Shown in pieces: positions 20,598 through 31,942 of a stretch of 64,000 nt of DNA. The stretch covers positions 21,445-85,444 of the forward strand of contig CAMOUK010000003.1 of assembly GCA_946626535.1 (NCBI GenBank). Reading direction: 5' to 3'. Source of the DNA: an uncultured Caryophanales bacterium (GTDB taxonomy: Bacteria; Bacillota_I; Bacilli_A; Acholeplasmatales; Anaeroplasmataceae). Every line of letters begins with the position of its first letter. The first letter of the stretch is position 1. The notes under the pieces were generated by a model. That model was not told the DNA's origin, ran no database searches, and was given only the letters and a program-made list of their open reading frames with translations. The translations under genes and the position numbers were made by a program.

Positions 20598-23500
20598 ATT
20601 TAGGTTGAAATTAATCTTTGTTCTATTAATTTTTCTTAGATTTTTAATTGATTTTTGATTTTCTCTATCAACATTTCTTTGATAGATATTTTTTTGTTCA
20701 TCTAGTGATTGATTACCAGTTAATTCAATTACATTAATTTCTCTATCTATTGCTTTATTATTAGCTGTTGTGTTCATTCTAGCTTGTTTAATTTGTTCAT
20801 CAAGATTTAAATTGAATAATTCAGTTTCCTTAGTTAGTTGTGATTTGAAGAACTTAGTGGCAATAGGTAAGTGGTTTATAAGATCTTGTTTTGAATTCTT
20901 AAAATCCTGAAGCTTTATAGAAGCCTCCTTACGATGTTCTAGAGTCTCTGCGTTAACTCTCTTTTTATTATTTTTATAATTTTCTACTGCCTGTTTAGTT
21001 TCATTTTTGAAGTTTGAGGCAACATTTTCTAGGTTTCTACACATAGAGTAATATTCAGTATAGAAGGTAGTCATACTCTCTTTTTTCTTTTCTAAAATAT
21101 CTTCATTTTCATTTTGATGCTTCTTATCATTCTCATTTAGAAGCTTTTGATAATTTTGTTCTGTTTGATTATAGTTCTTTTGAAGATTATTTAGTTCAGA
21201 ATTATACTTATTATTTGTTTGAGATGCTAATTCATTTTGAACATTTAATAAGGAATTATTATGCTCCCAAATCTTATTAATATCGCTTGTATAATCATTT
21301 AGAATAATTTCTCTATCCTTTTGTAAGGCTTGATTAGATTGAGCTGTAAATTTATTGATGTAATTATATAGTGCCTTAAATGCTATTGTATTTTTTCTGG
21401 CAGCATTATTTTTTTCTTCAGTTAGTAATCTAATAGTCTTTGAATTAGTAGTGATAGAAGAATCAATCTTATTATAGTTAGAAGGCTTTTTTTGTAATGT
21501 TTGATTAATATATTTTTTTACTGAATTAGAAAGAGACATAAATGGTTGTAGAGAATCAAGACGCATCTTTTCTATTGCCTTTTTATTTTCTTCATATTTT
21601 TCATTATTATTTTTAATAGTTTCCTGCAATAGATTTATTTCTTGAGTTGCCTTATTTTTTAGATCAAATACTTCATTATATTTATCTATAAGCTCATCCA
21701 TCTTATTTTGATAATTTCTATCTTCAGCAATAAGCTTATCCCTTTCAGGCTTCTTAGTGATTTTTATCTTACCCTTAACTAATTCCTTTTGGTTTTTAAG
21801 GTTATAGACTCTATTAGCAGTAGAAGCTAAGGAATCATCGTAGGTCTTTAAGGCATCATTAATGTTTTTAATTCTATTATTTAAATCATTAATTTCATTG
21901 TTATGAGTTTCTTCAAGCTTATTAAATAGGGCATCATATTTAAATTCATTTTCGAAGGCTTTTCTTTTTTCTACGATGATGTCTAAATATGTTACTACGC
22001 TATCATATAGATTTTTATAATATGAAAAAATAATTGAATTGAAGCCGTTTAAGAAATTGTTAATTAGATTAACATATTCAGGTCTCACCTGAATATCATC
22101 GAAGAAGCCTTGTGTAAATGTGAAGCAGAATATCTCCATGTTTTTAATTAAGATAATTAAATTTGAAGTTATTTGTTCAATTAAAACAAGCTCTCTTTTT
22201 AATCTATTTTTAGAAACAGAGGCATTTATATTATCCTTTTCATATTGAGTATTTCTATTTAGAATTTCAATATCTTGTTTTTTTAGAATATCATTGGTTT
22301 TGATTTGAATATTTAATAATTCCTTCTTTAAATCATATAAAACCTTATTTTTATTAATTAAAATATGACCTAAATCAGTATTTTTATTATTTTCTAAATC
22401 TAGCTTGTCTTTAGCATATTTAAGATGAGTATTTGATATTAGACAATTATATTCATATTGACGCTTATTATAATTATTTAGTATTTTATATTTTTCTATT
22501 TCTAATAATTTAGAAACCGATAAATTCTTTTTTCTATTTTCATAATTATCAAGCTCAAATTTATTTGTAAGTTCACAAAGTGATTTATTACATTTGATAT
22601 CTAGCTGAAGCTTTAAAATATCTGTTGTAATACGTTCGATATTTTGTTGAATTTTGGCTTCTGAGAAGTCAGAATCCTTTTCGATATCCTTACTTCTAAT
22701 ACGACTCTTACATTTAGCTAAATTAGCCTGTTGGTTATATTTTAGGTTGGCAATATTAATGCTTAGGTTCATGTTGTTTTCATAAATATTATCAAGCTGT
22801 TGATGATATTTATTATTTTGTTGTTCCTTTTCATTAATAACCTTTAGGTTATAGTTTTTATTTAATTCTAGTATTGCCTTGGCGTGTCTAGATTTTTCAA
22901 CTTCTTCATTGTGTCCTTGTTCAATTTTATTTAGGATGTCGGTTTCATCATCCATTAGCTGTTCCTTTAGGATATAATAATTCCTTTTTTGAAGTTTTAG
23001 ATTCTTTTTAGTAATCTTTTCGTCATTTGTTATAACAGAAGAAAAATCATCATTTTGTTTTCTAGATAAATCTAGGCTCTTATAATAATAATCACGCTTT
23101 TCAGCTTCCATCTTTTCCTCATAATGCATACGCGCATTAGTTAGATATTCATCCTGTTCAGAAATAGAATAAACGAATTCCTTTAATATCTGTTGGCTTT
23201 CCTGTTGATATTCCTTATGCTTTTCTTCCTTATCATCATTTGAGCCCTTTAGGTTTTCTTGATATTGCTGTCTTGCCTCAACAATCTTTTGGTTACGTTC
23301 ATCCATAAGCTTTTTAATTTCTTCATTTAGGGTCATACTTTCCTGACGATTTCTTTCCTTAATTTGAAATTTGATAGATTGTAGCTCAAGCTCAAAGTGC
23401 TTAAGGTCTGTTTCAAGCTCCTTTATTCTAGCTTCTAGCTTATCGATTATAATTTGGGCCTCATGAGAATTTCTCTTGATGCTTTCATTATATCTTTCGG

Positions 23501-24041
23501 TTATAGATTCCTGCTTAGCTTCATACATTTCATAGAAGTCCTCGATACTTTGATTATATGTATCTATAGCATTATCTATTTGATATTCATATTTTTTTAA
23601 GCTTGATTCACATTCAACTACATATGATTCATATGTTTGGTTAGAAGAACCAACAAATGAATCTATATCTATTTGTAAATCATGAATCTTATTTTCTAAG
23701 GCTATCTTAGAATTTTTTATTTCCTTTTCTAAATTTATTAGCTTTTTAGCATATTTATTAGAAATAGAAATTAATGTTTTTTCTTTACTTTCCTCAAGAG
23801 TATCTATGCTTGTCTGAGCAGTCTTTTTATCAATTTCAATGCCTTGGTTAAAACTGATAAAATTTGTCTTGGCCTGCTTAATTATTTTAGTACCCTCGAC
23901 ATGCATATGATTGATAGTTTTTTTAAGGTACTTAATTAGCTTTCCAGAAAGTGGGGCCTCTTCATCGATAACATTATATTTATCTAAAAAAATATTTAAT
24001 TCTTGGTATAGCTTTTCTAAAGCTTCTTCAAAATTTGTCAT
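20592..24041 (-). CDS. Very long cytoplasmic coiled-coil protein (1149 aa), function unknown
   Basis: Nearly the whole protein is charged, heptad-like helix rich in Glu, Lys, Asn and Gln, with no signal peptide, transmembrane segment or Walker motif. A short less-charged section near residues 640-690 (FCFTFTQGFFDDIQVRPEYV) may be a globular break. The open frame extends to an ATG at 24071, but AGGAGG at 24053-24058 (minus strand) serves the ATG at 24041, and a promoter at 24081-24109 would start transcription at or just before 24071, so 24041 is preferred. Its length and lack of an ATPase separate it from SMC and Rad50; a filament-forming cytoskeletal or scaffold protein is possible but unproven. 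It stands alone between an S41-like gene and divergent exonuclease III. Confidence 0.8.
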   Translation of the reverse strand: MTNFEEALEKLYQELNIFLDKYNVIDEEAPLSGKLIKYLKKTINHMHVEGTKIIKQAKTNFISFNQGIEIDKKTAQTSIDTLEESKEKTLISISNKYAKKLINLEKEIKNSKIALENKIHDLQIDIDSFVGSSNQTYESYVVECESSLKKYEYQIDNAIDTYNQSIEDFYEMYEAKQESITERYNESIKRNSHEAQIIIDKLEARIKELETDLKHFELELQSIKFQIKERNRQESMTLNEEIKKLMDERNQKIVEARQQYQENLKGSNDDKEEKHKEYQQESQQILKEFVYSISEQDEYLTNARMHYEEKMEAEKRDYYYKSLDLSRKQNDDFSSVITNDEKITKKNLKLQKRNYYILKEQLMDDETDILNKIEQGHNEEVEKSRHAKAILELNKNYNLKVINEKEQQNNKYHQQLDNIYENNMNLSINIANLKYNQQANLAKCKSRIRSKDIEKDSDFSEAKIQQNIERITTDILKLQLDIKCNKSLCELTNKFELDNYENRKKNLSVSKLLEIEKYKILNNYNKRQYEYNCLISNTHLKYAKDKLDLENNKNTDLGHILINKNKVLYDLKKELLNIQIKTNDILKKQDIEILNRNTQYEKDNINASVSKNRLKRELVLIEQITSNLIILIKNMEIFCFTFTQGFFDDIQVRPEYVNLINNFLNGFNSIIFSYYKNLYDSVVTYLDIIVEKRKAFENEFKYDALFNKLEETHNNEINDLNNRIKNINDALKTYDDSLASTANRVYNLKNQKELVKGKIKITKKPERDKLIAEDRNYQNKMDELIDKYNEVFDLKNKATQEINLLQETIKNNNEKYEENKKAIEKMRLDSLQPFMSLSNSVKKYINQTLQKKPSNYNKIDSSITTNSKTIRLLTEEKNNAARKNTIAFKALYNYINKFTAQSNQALQKDREIILNDYTSDINKIWEHNNSLLNVQNELASQTNNKYNSELNNLQKNYNQTEQNYQKLLNENDKKHQNENEDILEKKKESMTTFYTEYYSMCRNLENVASNFKNETKQAVENYKNNKKRVNAETLEHRKEASIKLQDFKNSKQDLINHLPIATKFFKSQLTKETELFNLNLDEQIKQARMNTTANNKAIDREINVIELTGNQSLDEQKNIYQRNVDRENQKSIKNLRKINRTKINFNLNK

Positions 24042-24080
24042 ATTTATAAGGACCTCCTTCCTTGAAACCATACTATTAAT

Positions 24081-24109
24081 ATTATATAATTAATTAGTTT
24101 TATAGTAAA
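24081..24109 (-). promoter_or_regulatory. Promoter of the coiled-coil gene
   Basis: On the minus strand TTTACT (24109-24104), 17-base spacer, TATAAT (24086-24081). The predicted transcription start close to 24074 leaves no leader for an ATG at 24071, which supports the start at 24041. Confidence 0.55.
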
Positions 24110-24139
24110 GTAACTAATATTAGTTAAAGAGGAAGAAAT

Positions 24140-24892
24140 ATGAAATTTATTAGCTGGAATGTAAACGGAATAAGAGCTTGTAAGGAGAAGGGCTTTGATG
24201 ACTTTTTTAATAGTGTAGATGCTGATTTTTTGTGCGTACAGGAAACTAAAGCACAGCCAGATCAAGTTAAGCTTGATAAAGAAGGCTATGAATTTTATAT
24301 GAATTCAGCTATAAAAAAAGGCTATAGTGGTACTTTAATTTATACAAAGCATAAGCCTTTAAATGTAGTATATGGAATTGATGGTAATCTTTATAATGAT
24401 GAGGGAAGAATTATAACCTTAGAATACGATAGTTTTTATTTAGTAAATGTCTATGTTCCAAATTCACAAGAAGAATTAAAAAGATTAGATTATAGAATGG
24501 AATTTGAGGATTTATTTAGAGATTATCTAAATAGATTAAAGGAAAAGAAATCAGTTATTTTATGTGGTGATTTAAATGTTGCCCACGAAAGAATTGATAT
24601 TAAAAATCCTGATTCAAATCAAAGAAATGCTGGCTTTACTATAGAGGAAAGAACTAAGTTTTCTAAGTTATTAGAAACAGGCTTTATCGATACATTTAGA
24701 TTTAAATATCCAGATGTAGTTAAATATAGCTGGTGGAGCTATAGATTTAATGCTAGAGCTAACAATGCTGGATGGAGAATTGATTATTTTGTTGTATCTG
24801 AGGATTTAAGTGATAAAATAGTTGATGCGAAAATATTAAATGATGTCTTTGGTTCAGACCACTGTCCGGTAGAATTAGACATCAATTTATGA
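24140..24892 (+). CDS. xth: Exodeoxyribonuclease III (AP endonuclease)
   Basis: A 250-residue EEP-superfamily nuclease of normal ExoIII/ExoA length. Conserved elements: WNVNGIRA (N7 region), QETKAQ with the metal-binding Glu35, GDLNVAH (the Asp/Asn pair of the active site), NAGWRIDYF, and the C-terminal SDHCPV with the catalytic Asp-His. It cuts at abasic sites and removes 3' blocking groups in base-excision repair. AAAGAGGAAG precedes the ATG. It is the first gene of a long co-directional block and is followed 21 bases later by ruvA, giving a DNA-repair start to the operon. Confidence 0.95.
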   Translation: MKFISWNVNGIRACKEKGFDDFFNSVDADFLCVQETKAQPDQVKLDKEGYEFYMNSAIKKGYSGTLIYTKHKPLNVVYGIDGNLYNDEGRIITLEYDSFYLVNVYVPNSQEELKRLDYRMEFEDLFRDYLNRLKEKKSVILCGDLNVAHERIDIKNPDSNQRNAGFTIEERTKFSKLLETGFIDTFRFKYPDVVKYSWWSYRFNARANNAGWRIDYFVVSEDLSDKIVDAKILNDVFGSDHCPVELDINL

Positions 24893-24913
24893 TAAAATAA
24901 TTAAGGTGGTTTT

Positions 24914-25471
24914 ATGTACGGTTATATCAACGGTAAGGTTACTAAGGTTAATCCAAAATACATTATTTTAGAGAATAATGGCATTGGATATATTCTTATA
25001 GTTAGTAATCCATATAATTTCAAATTAAATGAAGAATATAAGGTTTATACATATCAATATGTAAGAGAAGACGTTATAGATTTATATGGTTTTATGCTAG
25101 AAGAGGAAAAAGATTTATTTTTAAAATTAATTTCTGTTTCTGGTATAGGTCCAAAGAGTGCATTAAGTATTTTAGCATCATCTTCTGTAGCAAATGTCGT
25201 TAAGGCAATTGAGGATAGAAATGATCGGTATTTAAGAAAATTCCCTGGTATAGGTACTAAAGCTAGCCAGCAAATTATATTAGATTTAAAGGGAAAGATT
25301 TCCTTTGAGGAGGCAAATGCCTTACCATCATCAAAGCTTGGTGATGTTGAAGACGCACTTATTGCCTTAGGCTATAATAAAAAGGAGCTTTCTAAGATTT
25401 TAACTAAGCTTGATGGATCAAAGAGTGAAGCTGAATTAATTAAGGATGCGTTAAAATTATTAGTTAAGTAG
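24914..25471 (+). CDS. ruvA: Holliday junction branch-migration subunit RuvA
   Basis: A 185-residue protein with the usual three domains: an N-terminal OB fold (MYGYINGKV..., about 1-65), tandem HhH (VSGIGPKSALSIL at about 76-88 and FPGIGTKASQQII at about 110-122), and a C-terminal UBA-like domain (LGDVEDALIALGY..., about 140-185) that touches RuvB. RuvA tetramers bind four-way junctions and load the RuvB motor. It lies directly before ruvB, 9 bases apart, the usual arrangement. RuvC is not in the window, which fits Bacilli that use RecU instead. Confidence 0.97.
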   Translation: MYGYINGKVTKVNPKYIILENNGIGYILIVSNPYNFKLNEEYKVYTYQYVREDVIDLYGFMLEEEKDLFLKLISVSGIGPKSALSILASSSVANVVKAIEDRNDRYLRKFPGIGTKASQQIILDLKGKISFEEANALPSSKLGDVEDALIALGYNKKELSKILTKLDGSKSEAELIKDALKLLVK

Positions 25472-25480
25472 GTGATTTAA

Positions 25481-26485
25481 TTGGATGAAAGAATAATTGA
25501 TCCAAATTTACAAAATGATGATGAAAATTTAAGTCTTAGACCATCAAAGCTTTCTGAATATGTTGGACAAGAAACTGCCAAAGAAATGCTTGATGTTTAT
25601 ATTAAAGCGGCATTAAAAAGAAATGAAGCATTAGACCATGTTTTACTTTATGGTCCTCCAGGACTAGGTAAGACAACACTTGCCACTATTATCGCTAATG
25701 AGCTTGATGTAAATATTAAAATTATATCTGGTCCATCTATCGAAAAAAGTGGTGATTTAGCTGCAGTACTTTCAACACTTCAAGAGGGTGATGTACTTTT
25801 TATCGATGAAATACATAGACTTCCAAGATATGTTGAAGAGGTACTATATAGCGCAATGGAGGATTATGTTATCGATATAGTTGTAGGTAAGGATTCTCAA
25901 ACTAGAAGTATAAGAATTGACCTACCTCCATTTACCTTAGTTGGAGCAACAACACGCTTTGGTGATTTATCAGCTCCACTAAGAGATAGATTTGGTGTTG
26001 TTTTAAGACTTGATTATTATACAGTTGATGAGCTAGATTTCATCATTAAAAGAACTGCAAGGGTTTATGAAACAACAATAGATGAGAAGGCTGCCCGTAA
26101 TTTAGCTTTAAGAAGCAGAGGCACACCTAGAATTGCAAATAGATTATTTAGAAGAGTAAGAGATTTTGCTGATATTAGAAATGATGGCATTATTTCTTTA
26201 GATATATGTAAGGAAGCTTTAGGTAAGCTTGGTATAGATGATGATGGCTTAGATTATACTGACTATCGCTATTTAAAGGCAATTATCAATACCTTTAAAG
26301 GTGGTCCAGTTGGTGTTGAATCCTTAGCCGCAACAATCTCTGAGGAGGTTACTACTATAGAGGATGTTTATGAGCCATACTTATTACAGGAGGGCTATAT
26401 TAAGCGTTCAACTAGAGGTAGAATAGCTACAGAAAAAGCTTATAAGAAGCTAGGAATTAATTATTATAAGGGGTTATTTGAATGA
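25481..26485 (+). CDS. ruvB: Holliday junction ATPase RuvB (TTG start)
   Basis: A 334-residue AAA+ motor: Walker [10 protein letters not shown] at 58-66, Walker B FIDEIH at about 108-112, sensor 1 [18 protein letters not shown], sensor 2/arginine region [10 protein letters not shown], and a C-terminal winged helix (TYI-type [16 protein letters not shown]). It drives branch migration with RuvA. The only start that fits the RuvB N-terminus is a TTG at 25481, preceded by AGGTGA five bases upstream; no in-frame ATG lies nearby. Its stop overlaps the queA ATG (ATGA), so the two are translationally coupled. Confidence 0.97.
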   Translation: MDERIIDPNLQNDDENLSLRPSKLSEYVGQETAKEMLDVYIKAALKRNEALDHVLLYGPPGLGKTTLATIIANELDVNIKIISGPSIEKSGDLAAVLSTLQEGDVLFIDEIHRLPRYVEEVLYSAMEDYVIDIVVGKDSQTRSIRIDLPPFTLVGATTRFGDLSAPLRDRFGVVLRLDYYTVDELDFIIKRTARVYETTIDEKAARNLALRSRGTPRIANRLFRRVRDFADIRNDGIISLDICKEALGKLGIDDDGLDYTDYRYLKAIINTFKGGPVGVESLAATISEEVTTIEDVYEPYLLQEGYIKRSTRGRIATEKAYKKLGINYYKGLFE

Positions 26486-27510
26486 TCTTAACATCTGATT
26501 ATGATTATTATTTACCACAGGAATTGATAGCTCAAACTCCATTAAAGGATAGAAGCTCATCAAGACTAATGGTAATTGATAGAAATACACATGAAGTAGA
26601 GCATAAGCATTTTAATGACATCATCGATTATTTGAATGAAAATGATGTTTTAGTATTAAATGATACTAAGGTTATTCCTGCTAGACTTATCGGTCATAAG
26701 GAGGATACAAATGCGGTTATAGAGGTATTATTACTTAAGGATTTAGGTAATAATGTTTGGCAAACACTTGCAAAGCCTCAAAAAAGAATTAAAATAGGAA
26801 CTATTATTTCCTTTGGAGATGGAAGCCTAAAGGCCAAATGTCTTAAGAAGGAGGATATGGGTATTTGTGAATTTGAGCTAATTTATGAAGGTATTTTAGT
26901 TGAAATATTAGATAAATTAGGTACGATGCCACTTCCACCATATATCCATGAAAAACTTAAGGATAAGGATAGATATCAAACTGTCTATGCTAAAAATTTA
27001 GGCTCAGCTGCAGCACCTACTGCAGGTCTACATTTCACTAAGGAATTATTAGAAAAAATAAAAGCTAAGGGTGTAGAATTAATATATGTTACATTACATG
27101 TAGGATTAGGTACATTTAGACCAGTTGATGAGGAGGATTTAACTCATCATGTTATGCATGAGGAATATTTCATAGTAAGTGAGGATGCCGCAAAGCGTCT
27201 AAATGAGGCTAAGAAAAATGGTAAGAGGATAATTTCAGTTGGTACTACATCAACAAGAACATTAGAATCTTGTTATGATGAAAAGCTAGGTTTTAGAGCA
27301 ACCTGTGAAAATACATCTATATTTATTTATCCGGGCTATAAATTTAAGGCTGTTGATGCTTTAATAACTAACTTTCATTTACCAAAATCTACATTAATTA
27401 TGCTAGTAAGCGCACTTGCCGGAAGAGAATTTATACTTGATTGCTATAAGAAGGCAGTAGAGGAAAAATATAGATTTTTCTCATTTGGCGATGCGATGTT
27501 TATAAAGTAG
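26482..27510 (+). CDS. queA: S-adenosylmethionine:tRNA ribosyltransferase-isomerase QueA
   Basis: A 342-residue protein of typical QueA length. It begins with the family signature [25 protein letters not shown] and contains [18 protein letters not shown], the [18 protein letters not shown] block, [10 protein letters not shown] and [18 protein letters not shown]. It transfers the ribosyl part of SAM to 7-aminomethyl-7-deazaguanine in tRNA, giving epoxyqueuosine. It overlaps ruvB by 4 bases and is separated from tgt, the preceding step of the same pathway, by a cyclophilin gene; ruvAB-queA-tgt is a conserved Firmicutes cluster. Confidence 0.97.
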   Translation: MILTSDYDYYLPQELIAQTPLKDRSSSRLMVIDRNTHEVEHKHFNDIIDYLNENDVLVLNDTKVIPARLIGHKEDTNAVIEVLLLKDLGNNVWQTLAKPQKRIKIGTIISFGDGSLKAKCLKKEDMGICEFELIYEGILVEILDKLGTMPLPPYIHEKLKDKDRYQTVYAKNLGSAAAPTAGLHFTKELLEKIKAKGVELIYVTLHVGLGTFRPVDEEDLTHHVMHEEYFIVSEDAAKRLNEAKKNGKRIISVGTTSTRTLESCYDEKLGFRATCENTSIFIYPGYKFKAVDALITNFHLPKSTLIMLVSALAGREFILDCYKKAVEEKYRFFSFGDAMFIK

Positions 27511-27519
27511 GAGGATTTT

Positions 27520-29150
<1,631 letters not shown>

Positions 29151-29165
29151 AAATATCTAAAATTA

Positions 29166-29194
29166 TTGAAAATAATTTAATAAAAAATTATAAT
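29166..29194 (+). promoter_or_regulatory. Sigma-A promoter for the EIIB-like/HPr pair
   Basis: TTGAAA (29166-29171), 17-base spacer, TATAAT (29189-29194), a near-consensus vegetative promoter in the tgt-29211 gap. Confidence 0.75.
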
Positions 29195-29210
29195 ATATTT
29201 TGGTAGGTAT

Positions 29211-29606
29211 ATGGATATGGAAATCAATAATTTGCTTTATGCTGAGACAACTTCATTTTTGCCTATAGTATATGTAGGATTAGGGTTACTTGTAGCTGTT
29301 GCCCTAATAGTTTTACTTATTGGTGCAAAAAGTAGTAAGAAAAAATCTAATGAAAAGGGCTTCATTAAGGTCGACCAGGATTTCGTTAATAAGCTTATAG
29401 GCTACTATGGTGGTATTGACAATATTTTAAATGTCACTGTAGAAAATGCTAGATTAACTATTGAGGTTAAGAACCTACAGCTTGTAGATTTAGAAAGCAT
29501 CAGGGCAAATTCAAATGGTGGAGTATTTGTAAAATTTAATACCATCAAAACATTATATAAAATGGATAGTGCTGCAATTAAGCACATGATTGAAATAAAG
29601 CGATAG
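29211..29606 (+). CDS. Membrane-anchored EIIB-like (glucose-family PTS) protein lacking the catalytic Cys
   Basis: 131 residues: a single transmembrane helix (about 17-38), a basic stretch KSSKKKS, then an 80-residue domain that matches the glucose-family PTS EIIB fold: a helix FVNKLIGYYGG, N-I at 71-72, the NARLTIEVKN strand and a NGGVFVKFNTIKTLYKM segment. In active EIIB the strand carries C-x-T-R-L-R; here the Arg-Leu pair survives but the Cys position is Glu78, so it cannot be phosphorylated on Cys. SD spacing (AGG at 29205-29207) fits an ATG at 29217 better than the one at 29211. HPr follows 9 bases later in the same transcript. Probably a regulatory or adaptor protein; function inferred. 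Confidence 0.7.
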   Translation: MDMEINNLLYAETTSFLPIVYVGLGLLVAVALIVLLIGAKSSKKKSNEKGFIKVDQDFVNKLIGYYGGIDNILNVTVENARLTIEVKNLQLVDLESIRANSNGGVFVKFNTIKTLYKMDSAAIKHMIEIKR

Positions 29607-29615
29607 GAGGATCGT

Positions 29616-29888
29616 ATGGTAAAAAAGATCTTTAAAATAACTAATGAGGCTGGCTTACATGCTAGACCCGCAACATTACTTGTTAATGTGGCTGTACAAT
29701 TTGAATCTGATATTAATTTAAATGCTTTAGGCAAATGTATCGATTTCAAGTCTATAATGGGTGTTATGTCGCTTGGAGTATATAGCGGAACTACTATTGA
29801 AATTATCTGTAGCGGAAGAGATGAAGAGGACGCTATGGCAGCTTTAAAGGATAAGATTTTAGAGCTTAAGCTTGGTAAGGAAATTTAA
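29616..29888 (+). CDS. ptsH: Phosphocarrier protein HPr
   Basis: A 90-residue HPr. The phosphorylation site His15 lies in LHARPAT, and the regulatory serine is Ser46 in DFKSIMGVM, the site used by HPr kinase in Firmicutes. HPr passes phosphate from Enzyme I to PTS EIIA proteins, and HPr-Ser-P is the CcpA corepressor. EI (ptsI) is not next to it; instead it shares a transcript with the Cys-less EIIB-like protein. A terminator follows immediately. The His15/Ser46 pair fits carbon catabolite control, relevant to the CRE-like site in the pectin locus. Confidence 0.96.
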   Translation: MVKKIFKITNEAGLHARPATLLVNVAVQFESDINLNALGKCIDFKSIMGVMSLGVYSGTTIEIICSGRDEEDAMAALKDKILELKLGKEI

Positions 29889-29895
29889 TGAATCT

Positions 29896-29927
29896 AAGAT
29901 AGATTACTAAGTGATCTATCTTTTTTT
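29896..29927 (+). terminator. Terminator after ptsH
   Basis: 9-bp perfect stem 29896-29904 with 29914-29922, 9-base loop, then a T run. Confidence 0.88.
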
Positions 29928-29947
29928 CACTTTTAGAGGAGAATAAT

Positions 29948-31303
29948 ATGGAATTCGATTTAAATAAATTAGCAAATGATTATAAGGAAGAGGCCCTTGA
30001 TTTATTAAAAAGATTAATTTCTTGTGCATCAGTATTAGATGAATATAAGCCAAATAGTGACGCCCCATTTGGTAAAGAATGTAAAAGAGCTTTAAATACT
30101 TTATTAGAGCAAGCAGAAAAAGATGGCTTCATTACTAAAAATGTTGATAATTATGCCGGTCATATTGAATTTGGTAGTGGAGATGAAAAGGTTGGTATTT
30201 TAGCTCACCTAGATGTCGTACCTGTAAAGAAGGAAGAATGGGAAACTGATCCATTTGAGCTTGTTATAAAGGGCAATAAGATGTTTGCAAGAGGCTCATT
30301 AGATGATAAAGGACCACTTGTTGCTTCATATATAGCTATGAAAATATTAAAGGATTTAGGCTTTAAGCCAAATAAGAAGATTAGACTTATCGCAGGCTGT
30401 GATGAGGAATCAGGCTCAAGATGTCTAGAACATTATTTTGAGCATGAGCCAAAGCCTGAATATGGCTTTTCACCAGATGCTGATTTTCCATTAATCTATG
30501 GTGAAAAGGCTATGATGAGCTACGATATTTTAGGCGATGTTAAAGATGATATCATCGAAGAATTTATCTGTGGTGATAGATATAATATCGTACCTAGTGT
30601 TGCTAAAGCAAAATTAAAGGTTGATTTAAAGAAGGAATTTGAAAAATATTTAAAGGATAATAATGTTGAAGGAAAGATTGAAGGAGATTATCTAGTTTGC
30701 TTCGGTAAGGCTAGCCATGGTGCTTTCCCTCAAAATGGTATTAATGCCGCAACATTAATTTTTAAATTCTTAAAGGAAAACACAAATTCTAAGCTAGCTA
30801 ATTTCATGGATGAATATTTTAATGATGATTGCTATGGTAAAAAGCTAGGCTATGCATTATATGATGAGGAAATGAAGCATTTAACATCTAATTTAGCTAT
30901 CGTTATGATAAATAATGGTAAATTAAAAATTGGTGTTAACTGTAGAGTACCACTAGATAGTGGACTTGATCTAATTAAAAATAAGGTTTTAGAAGCTGTT
31001 AAGAAATATAATTATAGCTTTAAGGTTGTTTCAGAATCTAATAGACATTATGTACCAAAGGATTCTTTCTTAGTAAAATCATTGATGGCTGCCTATCAAG
31101 AGGTTACAGGTGATTATAAAAATGAGCCTATAACAATTGGTGGTGGAACATATGCTAGAGAGATGACAAACGCAGTAGCATTTGGTGCTTTAATGCCTGG
31201 AAGAGAGGATGTATGTCATATCGCAAATGAATATATGTATTTAGATGATTTTATGAACGCTATAAAGGTTTATATCGTTGCGATATATAATTTAAGTAAA
31301 TGA
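29948..31303 (+). CDS. pepV: Dipeptidase PepV (peptidase M20)
   Basis: A 451-residue cytoplasmic M20A metallopeptidase of PepV length. Metal ligands and catalytic residues are visible: H87 and D89 in AHLDVVP, D119/D120 in GSLDDKGP, the general base at E153/E154 in GCDEESG, and a late His in DVCHIANEY. The lid domain lies between about 185 and 370. It hydrolyses dipeptides with an N-terminal D- or L-residue, completing peptide use. AGAGGAG precedes the ATG. Its stop overlaps the trmB ATG (ATGA), starting the run pepV-trmB-S51-pheA-pdp. Confidence 0.94.
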   Translation: MEFDLNKLANDYKEEALDLLKRLISCASVLDEYKPNSDAPFGKECKRALNTLLEQAEKDGFITKNVDNYAGHIEFGSGDEKVGILAHLDVVPVKKEEWETDPFELVIKGNKMFARGSLDDKGPLVASYIAMKILKDLGFKPNKKIRLIAGCDEESGSRCLEHYFEHEPKPEYGFSPDADFPLIYGEKAMMSYDILGDVKDDIIEEFICGDRYNIVPSVAKAKLKVDLKKEFEKYLKDNNVEGKIEGDYLVCFGKASHGAFPQNGINAATLIFKFLKENTNSKLANFMDEYFNDDCYGKKLGYALYDEEMKHLTSNLAIVMINNGKLKIGVNCRVPLDSGLDLIKNKVLEAVKKYNYSFKVVSESNRHYVPKDSFLVKSLMAAYQEVTGDYKNEPITIGGGTYAREMTNAVAFGALMPGREDVCHIANEYMYLDDFMNAIKVYIVAIYNLSK

Positions 31304-31938
31304 GATTAAGAAAAGTAAAAGACGCAAAAATAAAATTAGAGGAATCAAGATATTTTATAGCTAATCCTGAAAGCTATAAGGGCAAATGGTTATCTTTATT
31401 TAACAATAATAATCCGATTCATATTGAAATTGGCTGTGGTAAGGGTAAATTTATATCTGAATTAGCTTCTAAAAATCCAGATATAAATTATGTAGCTATT
31501 GAAAAATTTGATTCAGTGCTTCTTAGAGCTTCAGAAAAGCTTGAGGAATTAGAATTAAATAATTTAAAGATTACTATTTTAGATGCAGGTGAATTATTAA
31601 ATTATTTCGATTCAAAGGAAATTAAAACAATATATTTAAATTTCTCTGATCCATGGCCAAAAAAATGCCATGCGAAAAGAAGATTAACATCTAAATTATT
31701 CTTAGATGAATATAAGAATATATTAGCTGATGATGGTGTTATCATTCAAAAGACTGATAATAGACATCTATTTGAATATTCACTTGAATCATTTAATGAA
31801 AATGGCTTTTTAATTAAGAATATATGTCTAAATCTTCATGCTGATGAACAGAGATTTCCAGATAATATAACAACAGAATTTGAAGAAAAGTGGATGGATA
31901 AGGGACCAATTTATTATTTAGAAGCTTATAAGAGGTAG
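31300..31938 (+). CDS. trmB: tRNA (guanine-N7)-methyltransferase
   Basis: A 212-residue class I methyltransferase. The SAM-binding loop is IEIGCGKGKFI (about 45-55), followed by the acidic residue in YVAIEKFD, and the diagnostic TrmB block FSDPWPKKCHAKRRL near 115-130 that includes the catalytic Asp and tRNA-contacting residues. It methylates G46 in the tRNA variable loop. It overlaps pepV by 4 bases; pepV-trmB adjacency is frequent in Bacilli. Confidence 0.95.
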   Translation: MRLRKVKDAKIKLEESRYFIANPESYKGKWLSLFNNNNPIHIEIGCGKGKFISELASKNPDINYVAIEKFDSVLLRASEKLEELELNNLKITILDAGELLNYFDSKEIKTIYLNFSDPWPKKCHAKRRLTSKLFLDEYKNILADDGVIIQKTDNRHLFEYSLESFNENGFLIKNICLNLHADEQRFPDNITTEFEEKWMDKGPIYYLEAYKR

Positions 31939-31942
31939 CTTT

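Noticed and set aside
24042..24071. Upstream ATG at 24071 as the start of the coiled-coil protein
   Set aside because: The AGGAGG at 24053-24058 lies downstream of that ATG, and the predicted promoter would leave no leader; ATG 24041 fits both.
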